A DNA stretch of 64,000 bases from Sporosarcina obsidiansis (GTDB lineage Bacteria > Bacillota > Bacilli > Bacillales_A > Planococcaceae): assembly GCF_009651005.1 (NCBI RefSeq), contig NZ_WHVW01000004.1, forward strand, positions 62,001 to 126,000, read 5' to 3'. Shown piece after piece: positions 1 through 6,718 of this stretch. The notes under the pieces were generated by a model, which ran no database searches, had not been told where the DNA came from, and worked only from the letters and a program-made list of their open reading frames with translations. Within the stretch, counting starts at the first letter, position 1; every line of letters begins with the position of its first letter. Position numbers and translations under genes: made by a program.

Positions 1-509
1 TGAAAGATGATGGAGAAGTTCAAGCACATGATCTTCACCCGCATAAGTTACGTTTAATCGAGCAAAATGCACAGCGACTTGGTTTAACTTCTATTCAGAC
101 AAATAGCGGAGACAGCAGAGAGTTACTGAAGACATATGAGCCGCAATCGTTTGACCGTGTTCTGGTGGATGCTCCTTGCAGCGGATTAGGCGTTATTCGG
201 AGAAAACCAGAAATTAAATATAAAAAAACAATATCAGATATCGAGAATCTATCGGTCATTCAAAAGGATCTGTTGCGTGTCGCCAGCCAGTTAGTAAAAA
301 AAGGCGGCCGTATAGTATATAGTACGTGTACAATTGATAAAACAGAAAATGAAGCGGTCATCGAATGGTTTTTACAAGAGAATCCAGACTTTGAATTGGC
401 TCCTTTACAGTTGATTGATCAAACAAATGATAATAAATACTTACAAATATTACCTCATCAATACGAAAGTGACGGCTTCTTTGTAGCAGCTTTGCAAAGA
501 AACAACTGA
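1..509 (+). CDS. rsmB: 16S rRNA (cytosine-C5)-methyltransferase RsmB, 3' part
   Basis: This is the C-terminal third of a SAM-dependent RNA m5C methyltransferase of the RsmB/NOP2 family; the frame is open from base 3 and the start lies outside the window. Two family signatures are visible: DAPCSGLG, whose cysteine is thought to release the product, and STCT, whose cysteine attacks C6 of the target cytosine. The family member RsmB methylates 16S rRNA C967. The next gene, prpC, begins 28 bp downstream. In B. subtilis rlmN sits between these two genes, and it is absent here. Confidence 0.93.
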   Translation, partial: KDDGEVQAHDLHPHKLRLIEQNAQRLGLTSIQTNSGDSRELLKTYEPQSFDRVLVDAPCSGLGVIRRKPEIKYKKTISDIENLSVIQKDLLRVASQLVKKGGRIVYSTCTIDKTENEAVIEWFLQENPDFELAPLQLIDQTNDNKYLQILPHQYESDGFFVAALQRNN

Positions 510-537
510 CCTGATAGATAGGAACGGGGGTTGGCTT

Positions 538-1296
538 ATGAAATATGAAATCCGCTCAGACACGGGTCGGAAACGAACAGTGAATGAAGATGAAGCGGCT
601 GTGTTCGTTCATCCTGAAAACAATACGGTACTTGCTGTGATTGCGGACGGTATGGGAGGGCATAAAGGTGGCGACTTTGCGAGTGCCACTGCGGTACGGA
701 TAATTGGAGAACAATTCATGTCTGCAGGTGCTGACGTCGAGACAAAGCAGGACTGGTATGATTTACTATACGATACGATAGTTGATGTAAATCTGTTTTT
801 ATATACGACGGCTCAAGAAGATGAAAGTTTTAAAGGAATGGGGACGACGCTTGATATTGCGTTAATTCTACGTGATCAGTGTTTAGTTTTTCACGTGGGA
901 GATAGTCGTATTTATCAAGTGACGGGGAAAGCAATTCAGCAAATTACAAAGGATCATTCATTTGTCAATGTACTCATTGAAAGTGGCGAAATTACCGAAC
1001 AGGAAGCAGAAGTTCATCCGCAGAGAAATTGGATTATGAAAGCAGTAGGATCCGAAAAATCGATTGTGCCTGATCTTTATACGATCCCATTGCCATCTCA
1101 ATCATACTTGTTGCTTTGTACAGATGGATTGAGTAATAAACTGGAAAAAGAAATGATGTTGGACATTATTCTGCAGCCGATTTCGTTAGCAGAGAAAGTG
1201 GATACTTTTGTGAACATGGCGAATGAACGTGGTGGCGAAGATAATATTACCGTGATCTTGCTAGAGATCCCTGAAATCGAGGTGATTCCTACATGA
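538..1296 (+). CDS. prpC: PP2C-type Ser/Thr protein phosphatase PrpC (Stp)
   Basis: A 252-residue PPM/PP2C phosphatase expected to dephosphorylate substrates of the PrkC kinase encoded next. Metal-binding motifs are intact: DGMGGHKGG near residues 37-45, GDSRIY near 121, CTDGLSN near 195 and GGEDNITVILL near the C terminus. Length is normal for bacterial Stp/PrpC. It starts after a GGGGG-rich Shine-Dalgarno and its stop overlaps the prkC start (ATGA), so the phosphatase and kinase are translationally coupled. In Bacillus the pair responds to muropeptides and acts in spore germination, stationary phase and ribosome-linked targets. Confidence 0.97.
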   Translation: MKYEIRSDTGRKRTVNEDEAAVFVHPENNTVLAVIADGMGGHKGGDFASATAVRIIGEQFMSAGADVETKQDWYDLLYDTIVDVNLFLYTTAQEDESFKGMGTTLDIALILRDQCLVFHVGDSRIYQVTGKAIQQITKDHSFVNVLIESGEITEQEAEVHPQRNWIMKAVGSEKSIVPDLYTIPLPSQSYLLLCTDGLSNKLEKEMMLDIILQPISLAEKVDTFVNMANERGGEDNITVILLEIPEIEVIPT

Positions 1297-3263
1297 TCGG
1301 TAAACGGATTGGGAAACGCTATGAGATTATCCGTGTGATCGGTGATGGGGGGATGTCACGAGTTTATTTAGCTCATGATATGATTCTCGATCGGGATGTG
1401 GCAATTAAAGTATTACACTATGACTTTGCCAATGAAGATGAATTAAAAAGACGTTTTCAACGTGAAGCACTTTCAGCTACAAGTTTAACTCACCCTCATA
1501 TTGTTAACATATTTGATGTAGGCCAAGAAGACGAACTCCATTATTTAGTGATGGAATACATACCTGGCCGCACATTAAAAGAATATATTCACACGCATGG
1601 GGCATTACCTGCAGAACATGCAGTGTCTATTATGCAACAATTAGTTTCTGCAATTTCTCATGCACATCATAATGGGATCATCCATCGCGATATTAAACCA
1701 CAAAATGTTCTAATGAATGGTGAAGATGATGTAAAAATTACCGACTTTGGAATCGCGATGGCACTCAATTCCACTGCTCATACGAAAACAAATTCAGTGA
1801 TTGGAACGGTTCATTATTTGTCTCCTGAGCAAGCAAGGGGGGGGATGGCAACAAAGCGTTCAGATATTTATTCACTTGGCATCGTTTTTTATGAATTATT
1901 AACTGGGAAACTCCCTTTTTCTGCGGAAACTGCTGTAGCGATTGCGTTAAAACATTTGCAGGAAGAAACACCTTCAGTAAGGGCGCAACTGCCTGAAATT
2001 CCTCAAAGTGTAGAGAATGTCATCCTGAAAGCGACAGCAAAAGATGCCAATTACCGATATGCATCTGCTGATGAAATGTATGAAGATCTTTTGACCGTTT
2101 TTTCATCAGAGCGTGCACAAGAACAGAAATTCACCTTGCCTTTTGATGACGATCGAACGGTAGCGATTCCAATTGTCAAAGATGTTCCGAAATTCGATCA
2201 TTTAGAAAATACTGTGAAACACGAATCGCCTATAGTTGAACCAGTTCCTCCGGTTGAAAAGAAAAAGGAAAAGAAAAAGAAAAAGTGGCCGCTTATTGTA
2301 GGGATCAGCTTTCTTGTCATTGCCTTACTTGCCGTGATGTTCACGATGTGGTTGAAACCAAAAGAAATTAGCGTACCTGATGTAGTAGGTGAGGAAGAAT
2401 TATCTGCTACTGAGATTCTTGAAAAAGAAGGTTTTGTCATTGATGAACGTTTTGAAGAAACTTCTGATGAGTTTACCGCAGGACAGGTAATTAAGACAGT
2501 TCCAGAAGCTGGGAAAAAGCGTAAAGAAGGAGACGGCATTAAACTGTTTGTCAGTACAGGCAAAGATCTAATGAAATTGCTAGACTATACAGGCCGTAAT
2601 TATGAAGCGACTGCGCAATTTTTGGATAGCTATGGATTTAAGTCAATCGAACCTGTAGAAGAGTATTCAGACGAGCCAAAAGGAACAATCATTGGACAGC
2701 AACCTGAAGCTGATGAAGAAGTTGTACCTGAAGAAACTGATCTGGTCTTTACCGTTAGTAAAGGAAAAGAGTTGCAGTCTTTACAAGATTTGAGCGGCAT
2801 GACGCAACCACAGTTAGAAAGTTATGCAAAAAGTTCAGGATTGTATATTCACATTGTCAGTGAAGAACACTCTGAAAAAGTCGAAAAAGGACGTGTGATT
2901 TCCCAAAAGCCGTCTAAAGGTACGAAGATGGATAAAGGGGAACGTGTAGATGTCGTATTATCAAAAGGAGCTCCTTCCAAGCCAGTCAAGCTGGTAGTGA
3001 AGACCGTTACCATCCCCTACGAATATCGTGAAGAAGAAAATGAGTGGGGAGAAGTAATTGAACCACAACCCCAGAAAATTCAAATTTATATACAAGATCG
3101 AAAGCATTCTATGAATGATCCTGTCGAAGAGTTTGAAATTACGGAAGATACGCCACGTAAAATCACGATCGAACTAGAGGAAGGACAAAGGGGCGGCTAT
3201 AAAATTCTACGAGATCAAACGGTTATAGAAGAAGATAAATTTAACTATAAAGAATTGAATTAG
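1293..3263 (+). CDS. prkC: Membrane Ser/Thr protein kinase PrkC with PASTA repeats
   Basis: A 656-residue Hanks-type kinase. The cytoplasmic domain spans about residues 10-270, with glycine loop GDGGMSRVY, catalytic Lys39 in VAIKVL, HRDIKPQN catalytic loop, DFG and a SPEQARGG activation segment. A lysine-rich stretch precedes one membrane helix near 334-356. Outside the cell there are three PASTA repeats (about 361-570) and a C-terminal beta-rich domain of about 80 residues. PASTA domains bind peptidoglycan fragments. Coupled to prpC upstream; rsgA follows after 12 bp. RsgA (CpgA) is a known PrkC substrate in B. subtilis, so the neighbourhood is functionally coherent. Confidence 0.97.
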   Translation: MIGKRIGKRYEIIRVIGDGGMSRVYLAHDMILDRDVAIKVLHYDFANEDELKRRFQREALSATSLTHPHIVNIFDVGQEDELHYLVMEYIPGRTLKEYIHTHGALPAEHAVSIMQQLVSAISHAHHNGIIHRDIKPQNVLMNGEDDVKITDFGIAMALNSTAHTKTNSVIGTVHYLSPEQARGGMATKRSDIYSLGIVFYELLTGKLPFSAETAVAIALKHLQEETPSVRAQLPEIPQSVENVILKATAKDANYRYASADEMYEDLLTVFSSERAQEQKFTLPFDDDRTVAIPIVKDVPKFDHLENTVKHESPIVEPVPPVEKKKEKKKKKWPLIVGISFLVIALLAVMFTMWLKPKEISVPDVVGEEELSATEILEKEGFVIDERFEETSDEFTAGQVIKTVPEAGKKRKEGDGIKLFVSTGKDLMKLLDYTGRNYEATAQFLDSYGFKSIEPVEEYSDEPKGTIIGQQPEADEEVVPEETDLVFTVSKGKELQSLQDLSGMTQPQLESYAKSSGLYIHIVSEEHSEKVEKGRVISQKPSKGTKMDKGERVDVVLSKGAPSKPVKLVVKTVTIPYEYREEENEWGEVIEPQPQKIQIYIQDRKHSMNDPVEEFEITEDTPRKITIELEEGQRGGYKILRDQTVIEEDKFNYKELN

Positions 3264-3275
3264 AGGAGGAGTTCG

Positions 3276-4160
3276 ATGGCGGAAGGCCAAATCCGGAAAG
3301 CGATTAGTGGCTTCTATTATGTGGAGCATGATGGAGAATTGATTCAATGTAAAAGTCGAGGAATATTTCGTTTAAAGGGGATCAACCCACTCGTAGGTGA
3401 TCTTGTCACGTATGTACCCGATGGTGAGAATGATGCTACCATCACAGATGTTCATCCTCGAAAAAGTGAGCTCGTCAGACCGCCAATAGCGAATGTAGAT
3501 CAGGTTCTTCTAGTATTTTCTGTGGTTGAACCAGATATGAGCCTTCGTTTGCTAGATCGTTTTCTCACAGTTATTGAATCGCATCAGTTGGAACCGATCA
3601 TTTACGTATCCAAAGAAGATTTAGCAGACAAGCAGACAGTAGAAAATAATGAAGCGAATTTGGCCTACTATCAAAATATTGGCTATACAGTGTTACGAAA
3701 TAGTAGTCCTGAAGAGTCTTTATTAGAAGTCTTGCGTCCATATATAAGCGAAAAAACAACGGTACTTGCAGGACAGTCCGGTGTTGGGAAATCGACTTTA
3801 TTGAATACGATTCTTCCAGAGTTGGACTTGAAAACTGGTGAAATTTCAGATGCACTGGGGCGAGGAAAGCATACGACTCGCCATGTAGAACTGATCGAAA
3901 TTGCAAAGGGATTGGTAGCGGATACGCCTGGCTTTAGTTCATTGGATTTCGAACATATTGACCGGGAAGAATTACGAGATTATTTTGTAGAGATTAGAGA
4001 AGCAGGTGCTGGATGCAAGTTCAGAGGCTGCCTTCATGTAAAAGAACCTGGCTGCGCCGTCAAGGCACAAGTGGAAGAGGGCACGATCTCTGAGGGGCGT
4101 TACAAGAATTACTTGCTGTTCTTACAAGAAATTACGGATCGAAAGCCGAGGTATTCATAA
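3276..4160 (+). CDS. rsgA: Ribosome small subunit-dependent GTPase RsgA (CpgA/YloQ)
   Basis: A 294-residue circularly permuted GTPase that checks late 30S subunit assembly. An N-terminal OB fold (about 1-65) is followed by the permuted G domain, where the G4-region motif precedes G1 (GQSGVGKSTLLN near 165) and G3 (DTPGFSSLD near 212). The C terminus carries a zinc-binding cluster with the pattern CKFRGC..H....C. The start follows an AGAGGAGG Shine-Dalgarno. Its stop abuts the rpe start, so it belongs to the prpC-prkC-rsgA-rpe-thiN run. Confidence 0.97.
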   Translation: MAEGQIRKAISGFYYVEHDGELIQCKSRGIFRLKGINPLVGDLVTYVPDGENDATITDVHPRKSELVRPPIANVDQVLLVFSVVEPDMSLRLLDRFLTVIESHQLEPIIYVSKEDLADKQTVENNEANLAYYQNIGYTVLRNSSPEESLLEVLRPYISEKTTVLAGQSGVGKSTLLNTILPELDLKTGEISDALGRGKHTTRHVELIEIAKGLVADTPGFSSLDFEHIDREELRDYFVEIREAGAGCKFRGCLHVKEPGCAVKAQVEEGTISEGRYKNYLLFLQEITDRKPRYS

Positions 4161-4828
4161 TGATAAAAATTGCGCCATCTATTTTAGCAGCTGACTTTTC
4201 CAAGCTAGGAGAAGAAGTAAAGGAAGTCGAACAAGCAGGAGCCGACCTGATTCATATTGATGTAATGGACGGACATTTTGTACCGAATATTACAATGGGT
4301 CCGATTGTAGTGGAAGCGTTGCGCCCTCTAACCACTTTACCGCTAGACGTTCATTTAATGATTGAGAATCCCGATGCATACATCGAAAGCTTCGCTAAAG
4401 CAGGTGCGGACTATATTACGGTGCATGTGGAAGCGTGCCGCCACTTACACAGAACGTTACAATTGATTAAATCAACAGGAGCTAAGCCGGGAGTGGTGCT
4501 GAACCCTCATACACCTGTTGAGCAAATTGTACATGTTTTGGAAGATGTGGACATGGTCTTGTTCATGACGGTCAATCCAGGGTTCGGTGGACAGTCGTTC
4601 ATTGAAACTGTCATTCCCAAAGTCAAGCAATTGTCAGACATGATTGCAGAGCGCGGTCTGTCGATTGAGATTGAAATTGATGGGGGTATCAATGAAAAGA
4701 CGATTAAGCCATGTGTGGAAGCAGGAGCTACGATTTTCGTTGCAGGTTCTGCTATTTACAATCAAGAAAACCGAGCGCAGGCACTGCAAGCTATTAAATC
4801 AGCAGGTGAAAGTGTGATGAGAAAATGA
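4160..4828 (+). CDS. rpe: Ribulose-phosphate 3-epimerase
   Basis: A 222-residue TIM-barrel enzyme interconverting ribulose 5-phosphate and xylulose 5-phosphate in the pentose phosphate pathway. Family motifs are present: APSILAADF at the N terminus, HIDVMDGHFVPN with metal ligands near residues 33-44, HLMIENP near 68, VNPGFGGQ near 139 and the phosphate-binding EIDGGIN and VAGSAIY at the C-terminal side. It overlaps the end of rsgA by one base and thiN by four, indicating a single operon. Confidence 0.97.
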   Translation: MIKIAPSILAADFSKLGEEVKEVEQAGADLIHIDVMDGHFVPNITMGPIVVEALRPLTTLPLDVHLMIENPDAYIESFAKAGADYITVHVEACRHLHRTLQLIKSTGAKPGVVLNPHTPVEQIVHVLEDVDMVLFMTVNPGFGGQSFIETVIPKVKQLSDMIAERGLSIEIEIDGGINEKTIKPCVEAGATIFVAGSAIYNQENRAQALQAIKSAGESVMRK

Positions 4829-5478
4829 AATACGCCATCATTTGTGCAGCAGGTCCCATTGAAGAAGTTGTAGACTTGGAAGAATACAATCAAGAGGATA
4901 CCGTGTACATCGGAGTCGACAGGGGTGCACTTTATTTATTAGAAAAAGGAATTCAACCCCAGGAGGCTGTTGGTGATTTTGATTCAGTTTCTCCAGATGA
5001 ATTTGGAAAAATTGCTTCATCTGTGGAAGTGGTACATCGCGTAAATGAAAAAAAAGATGAAACCGATACAGAATTGGCTGTGCAGCGTGCGTTGACCTAT
5101 GAGCCGGATTATATTGTGCTGACAGGTGTGACAGGCGGACGATTGGATCATTTACAATCTGCTCTGCATTTATTGTATACGGTCCAATCTGCCCATCGTG
5201 GAGTGAAATTTAAAATTCACAATACGACCAATGATATTCGTGTGATGCTACCTGGTGTAAGACGTGTAAAGAAAGATACGCGTTATCCTTATACTTCTTT
5301 TTTCTCATTTGGCCCTGTCGTAACAGGGTTGACATTGACCGGTTTTAAATATGAAACGGTTAACGAGAGACTAGAAATTGGTATGACGCGATTCACAAGT
5401 AATGAAACGGTTGCAGATGTTTGTACTATCTCTTTCCGAGACGGCATATGCTTAATGGTAAGGAGTTCAGATTCCTGA
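4825..5478 (+). CDS. thiN: Thiamine diphosphokinase
   Basis: A 217-residue thiamine pyrophosphokinase that converts thiamine to thiamine diphosphate using ATP. Visible motifs are GVDRGALYLLEKG and VGDFDSVS (the acidic metal-binding loop, near residues 30-54), ETDTELAVQRAL near 79 and LTGVTGGRLDHLQS near 97. The C-terminal part is the usual beta-sandwich with FSFGP. ATGA overlap with rpe. It is followed after 13 bp by the short spoVM-like gene, as in B. subtilis (yloS/thiN-spoVM). Confidence 0.95.
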   Translation: MKYAIICAAGPIEEVVDLEEYNQEDTVYIGVDRGALYLLEKGIQPQEAVGDFDSVSPDEFGKIASSVEVVHRVNEKKDETDTELAVQRALTYEPDYIVLTGVTGGRLDHLQSALHLLYTVQSAHRGVKFKIHNTTNDIRVMLPGVRRVKKDTRYPYTSFFSFGPVVTGLTLTGFKYETVNERLEIGMTRFTSNETVADVCTISFRDGICLMVRSSDS

Positions 5479-5491
5479 AAGGAGTGGGGAT

Positions 5492-5653
5492 TTGCGAGTA
5501 TATACATTTACGTTGCCGAAATTTGTCAGCAATATCGTTAGAAAGTGCGCAGTCGCGTTCCAGAAGGACGGCCGTGCAAAATCAACAGTCGCTGCCAATA
5601 GCAAAGTTAGCAAGTCGAAGAAACGTAAGAAAGAAAAAACACAAGGTGCCTAA
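5492..5653 (+). CDS. spoVM: Stage V sporulation protein SpoVM, with a C-terminal extension
   Basis: A short gene of 53 codons starting at TTG, preceded by AAAGGAG with a 7-nt spacer. Residues 1-26 resemble the B. subtilis SpoVM amphipathic helix: YTFTLPKFVSNIVRK aligns with YTIKLPKFLGGIVRA, Pro9 is kept, and FQKD matches FRKD at the position where the B. subtilis protein ends. SpoVM binds the convex forespore membrane and anchors the SpoIVA coat base. Position between thiN and rpmB is the same as in B. subtilis. Unusually, the frame continues for about 27 more residues, rich in Lys, Ser and Ala, and stops inside the loop of the transcription terminator. The family call is firm by motif and synteny; the role of the tail is unknown. 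Confidence 0.85.
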   Translation: MRVYTFTLPKFVSNIVRKCAVAFQKDGRAKSTVAANSKVSKSKKRKKEKTQGA

Positions 5654-5675
5654 TGTAGGCGCCTTGTGTTTTTTT
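5640..5675. terminator. Bidirectional intrinsic terminator after spoVM / rpmB
   Basis: An 11-bp stem (CACAAGGTGCC pairing with GGCGCCTTGTG, one G-T wobble) and a 7-nt loop are followed by seven T on the plus strand. An A-rich run precedes the stem, giving a T-rich tail on the minus strand too. It can therefore end both the prpC-spoVM transcript and the convergent rpmB transcript. The left arm lies in the last codons of spoVM. Confidence 0.85.
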
Positions 5676-5686
5676 GAAGAAAGGCA

Positions 5687-5798
5687 AAAAGCGCCTTTAT
5701 GGTAAGTCTTCGACGTACAGGATGTACTAGTGCCGACGTTGCCGCAGGACGCGGCGATCTTAGTCGACCAACGTCTTTCGAGGCTACCCGGCGCTTTT
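5687..5798. repeat. Structured intergenic module 1, two CAGGAYG-loop hairpins inside an outer stem
   Basis: Non-coding. Outer arms AAAAGCGCC and GGCGCTTTT pair, followed inwards by GGTA/TACC and AGTCTTCGA/TCGAGGCT. Inside are two hairpins, GTAC-AGGAT-GTAC and GCCGC-AGGAC-GCGGC, with GACGTT/AACGTC enclosing the second. Read on the plus strand both loops show CAGGAYG. Read on the minus strand the outer arm ends in a T run, so it could also back up rpmB termination. I recall similar elements in intergenic spaces of other Bacillales genomes, but could not check this. Function unknown. Confidence 0.7.
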
Positions 5799-5821
5799 AG
5801 CATTTGATTACATCCAGCTTC

Positions 5822-5934
5822 AGACGGCAGCCGCTCGGGACACTTCAGGCCAGAAGAGTAAGGCAAAAACCCGCCTTACTTTTCTGGCCCTCCAGTGCCT
5901 GTCGCGGCTAGACGCCGTCTTCAGCATTTGATTA
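5822..5934. repeat. Structured intergenic module 2, long imperfect palindrome abutting rpmB
   Basis: A long hairpin. The outer arms AGACGGC/GCCGTCT and AGCCGC/GCGGCT surround a 17-bp inner stem at 5848-5864 and 5873-5889 with one G-T pair and an 8-nt loop. It ends with AGCATTTGATTA directly before the rpmB stop codon. The same 12-mer closes module 1 at 5799-5810, so the two modules look like tandem members of one repeat superfamily in the same orientation. Confidence 0.75.
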
Positions 5935-6123
5935 TTATACTCGTTCTACTTTGCCTGATTTCAAAGCTCTTGCAGATACCCAAACACGTTTAGGTTTTCC
6001 ATCTACTAAGATTCTAACTTTTTGAAGGTTTGCGCCCCAAGTGCGTTTGCTTGAATTCATAGCGTGTGAACGAGAGTTTCCAGAACGAGCTTTACGTCCA
6101 GTGATAACACATTGTTTAGCCAT
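5935..6123 (-). CDS. rpmB: 50S ribosomal protein L28
   Basis: A 62-residue bL28 protein of normal length, convergent to spoVM. The N terminus [16 protein letters not shown] and the core [15 protein letters not shown] are typical of the family. No zinc-binding cysteine pairs are present, so it is the C-minus form. An AGGAGG Shine-Dalgarno lies just upstream on the minus strand. It is transcribed away from yloU. A TATGAT hexamer about 60 bp upstream could be its -10 element, but I see no good -35 partner. Confidence 0.97.
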   Translation of the reverse strand: MAKQCVITGRKARSGNSRSHAMNSSKRTWGANLQKVRILVDGKPKRVWVSARALKSGKVERV

Positions 6124-6337
6124 TTTAGTACCTCCTCGTGAATTATTTAGCGATTCACGTTACAATTCGCATACCATAGTACTTTATCATAAGCGCTTGT
6201 TTGATGCAACAATTTTTTAGGTTACCTTCAAGCTTTTTTCCTTTACACTATATTTCAGCGACAACAATACTTTCTTTCTTGATGATTTTCCGTATAATGT
6301 AGGTATGAAGTGTGATTAGAGTTGGGAGGAGAAGGGA

Positions 6338-6700
6338 ATGTCAATCGAACTGAAAAATGAACATGGAACCATTGATATAACGAATGACGTAATTGCCCAA
6401 GTGGTCGGAGAGGCGGCTATCGAGTGTTACGGAATTGTAGGAATGGCTTCACAACATCAAATTCGTGACGGACTTACAGAAATTCTCCGAAAAGAAAACT
6501 TTGCTCGCGGGGTAGTTGTACGTAACGAAGGAGATGCATTCCATATCGATATGTATGTCATTGTGAGCTATGGTACGAAAATTACTGAGGTGGCCTATCA
6601 AGTACAATCAAAAGTACAATATACAGTGAAGAAAACGTTAGGTCTCGCAGTAAGTTCGGTAAATATTTTTGTTCAGGGAGTTCGGGTTACGAACGTGTAG
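6338..6700 (+). CDS. yloU: Asp23/Gls24 family envelope stress protein YloU
   Basis: A 120-residue Asp23/DUF322 protein. The core near residues 20-40 (AIECYGIVGMAS) and the repeated V-x-V strand pattern ending in VNIFVQGVRV are characteristic. The family's biochemical role is not settled; members associate with the membrane and with the downstream partner fakA, as here. The start follows a GGGAGGAGAAGGG Shine-Dalgarno. A TATAAT box sits 39 bp upstream of the start, without a convincing -35. Confidence 0.92.
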   Translation: MSIELKNEHGTIDITNDVIAQVVGEAAIECYGIVGMASQHQIRDGLTEILRKENFARGVVVRNEGDAFHIDMYVIVSYGTKITEVAYQVQSKVQYTVKKTLGLAVSSVNIFVQGVRVTNV

Positions 6701-6718
6701 AAGGAGGCCTTTTAGTTA

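Noticed and set aside
2198..2563. Long antisense frames inside prkC and many other genes (for example 7579-8004, 13854-14243 and 60244-60714)
   Set aside because: They mirror the codon pattern of well-supported plus-strand genes and have no motifs or ribosome sites of their own.
5421..5705. 94-codon frame overlapping thiN, spoVM and the terminator
   Set aside because: Different frame from spoVM, no ribosome site, runs through a terminator and repeat; the SpoVM frame explains the region better.
5582..5866. 94-codon minus-strand frame through the structured modules
   Set aside because: Crosses two palindromes and the terminator; no motif and no ribosome site.
6181..6212. rpmB promoter on the minus strand (TATGAT or TAAAGT boxes)
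   Set aside because: No -35 hexamer at proper spacing scores well; the promoter must be near but cannot be placed with confidence.
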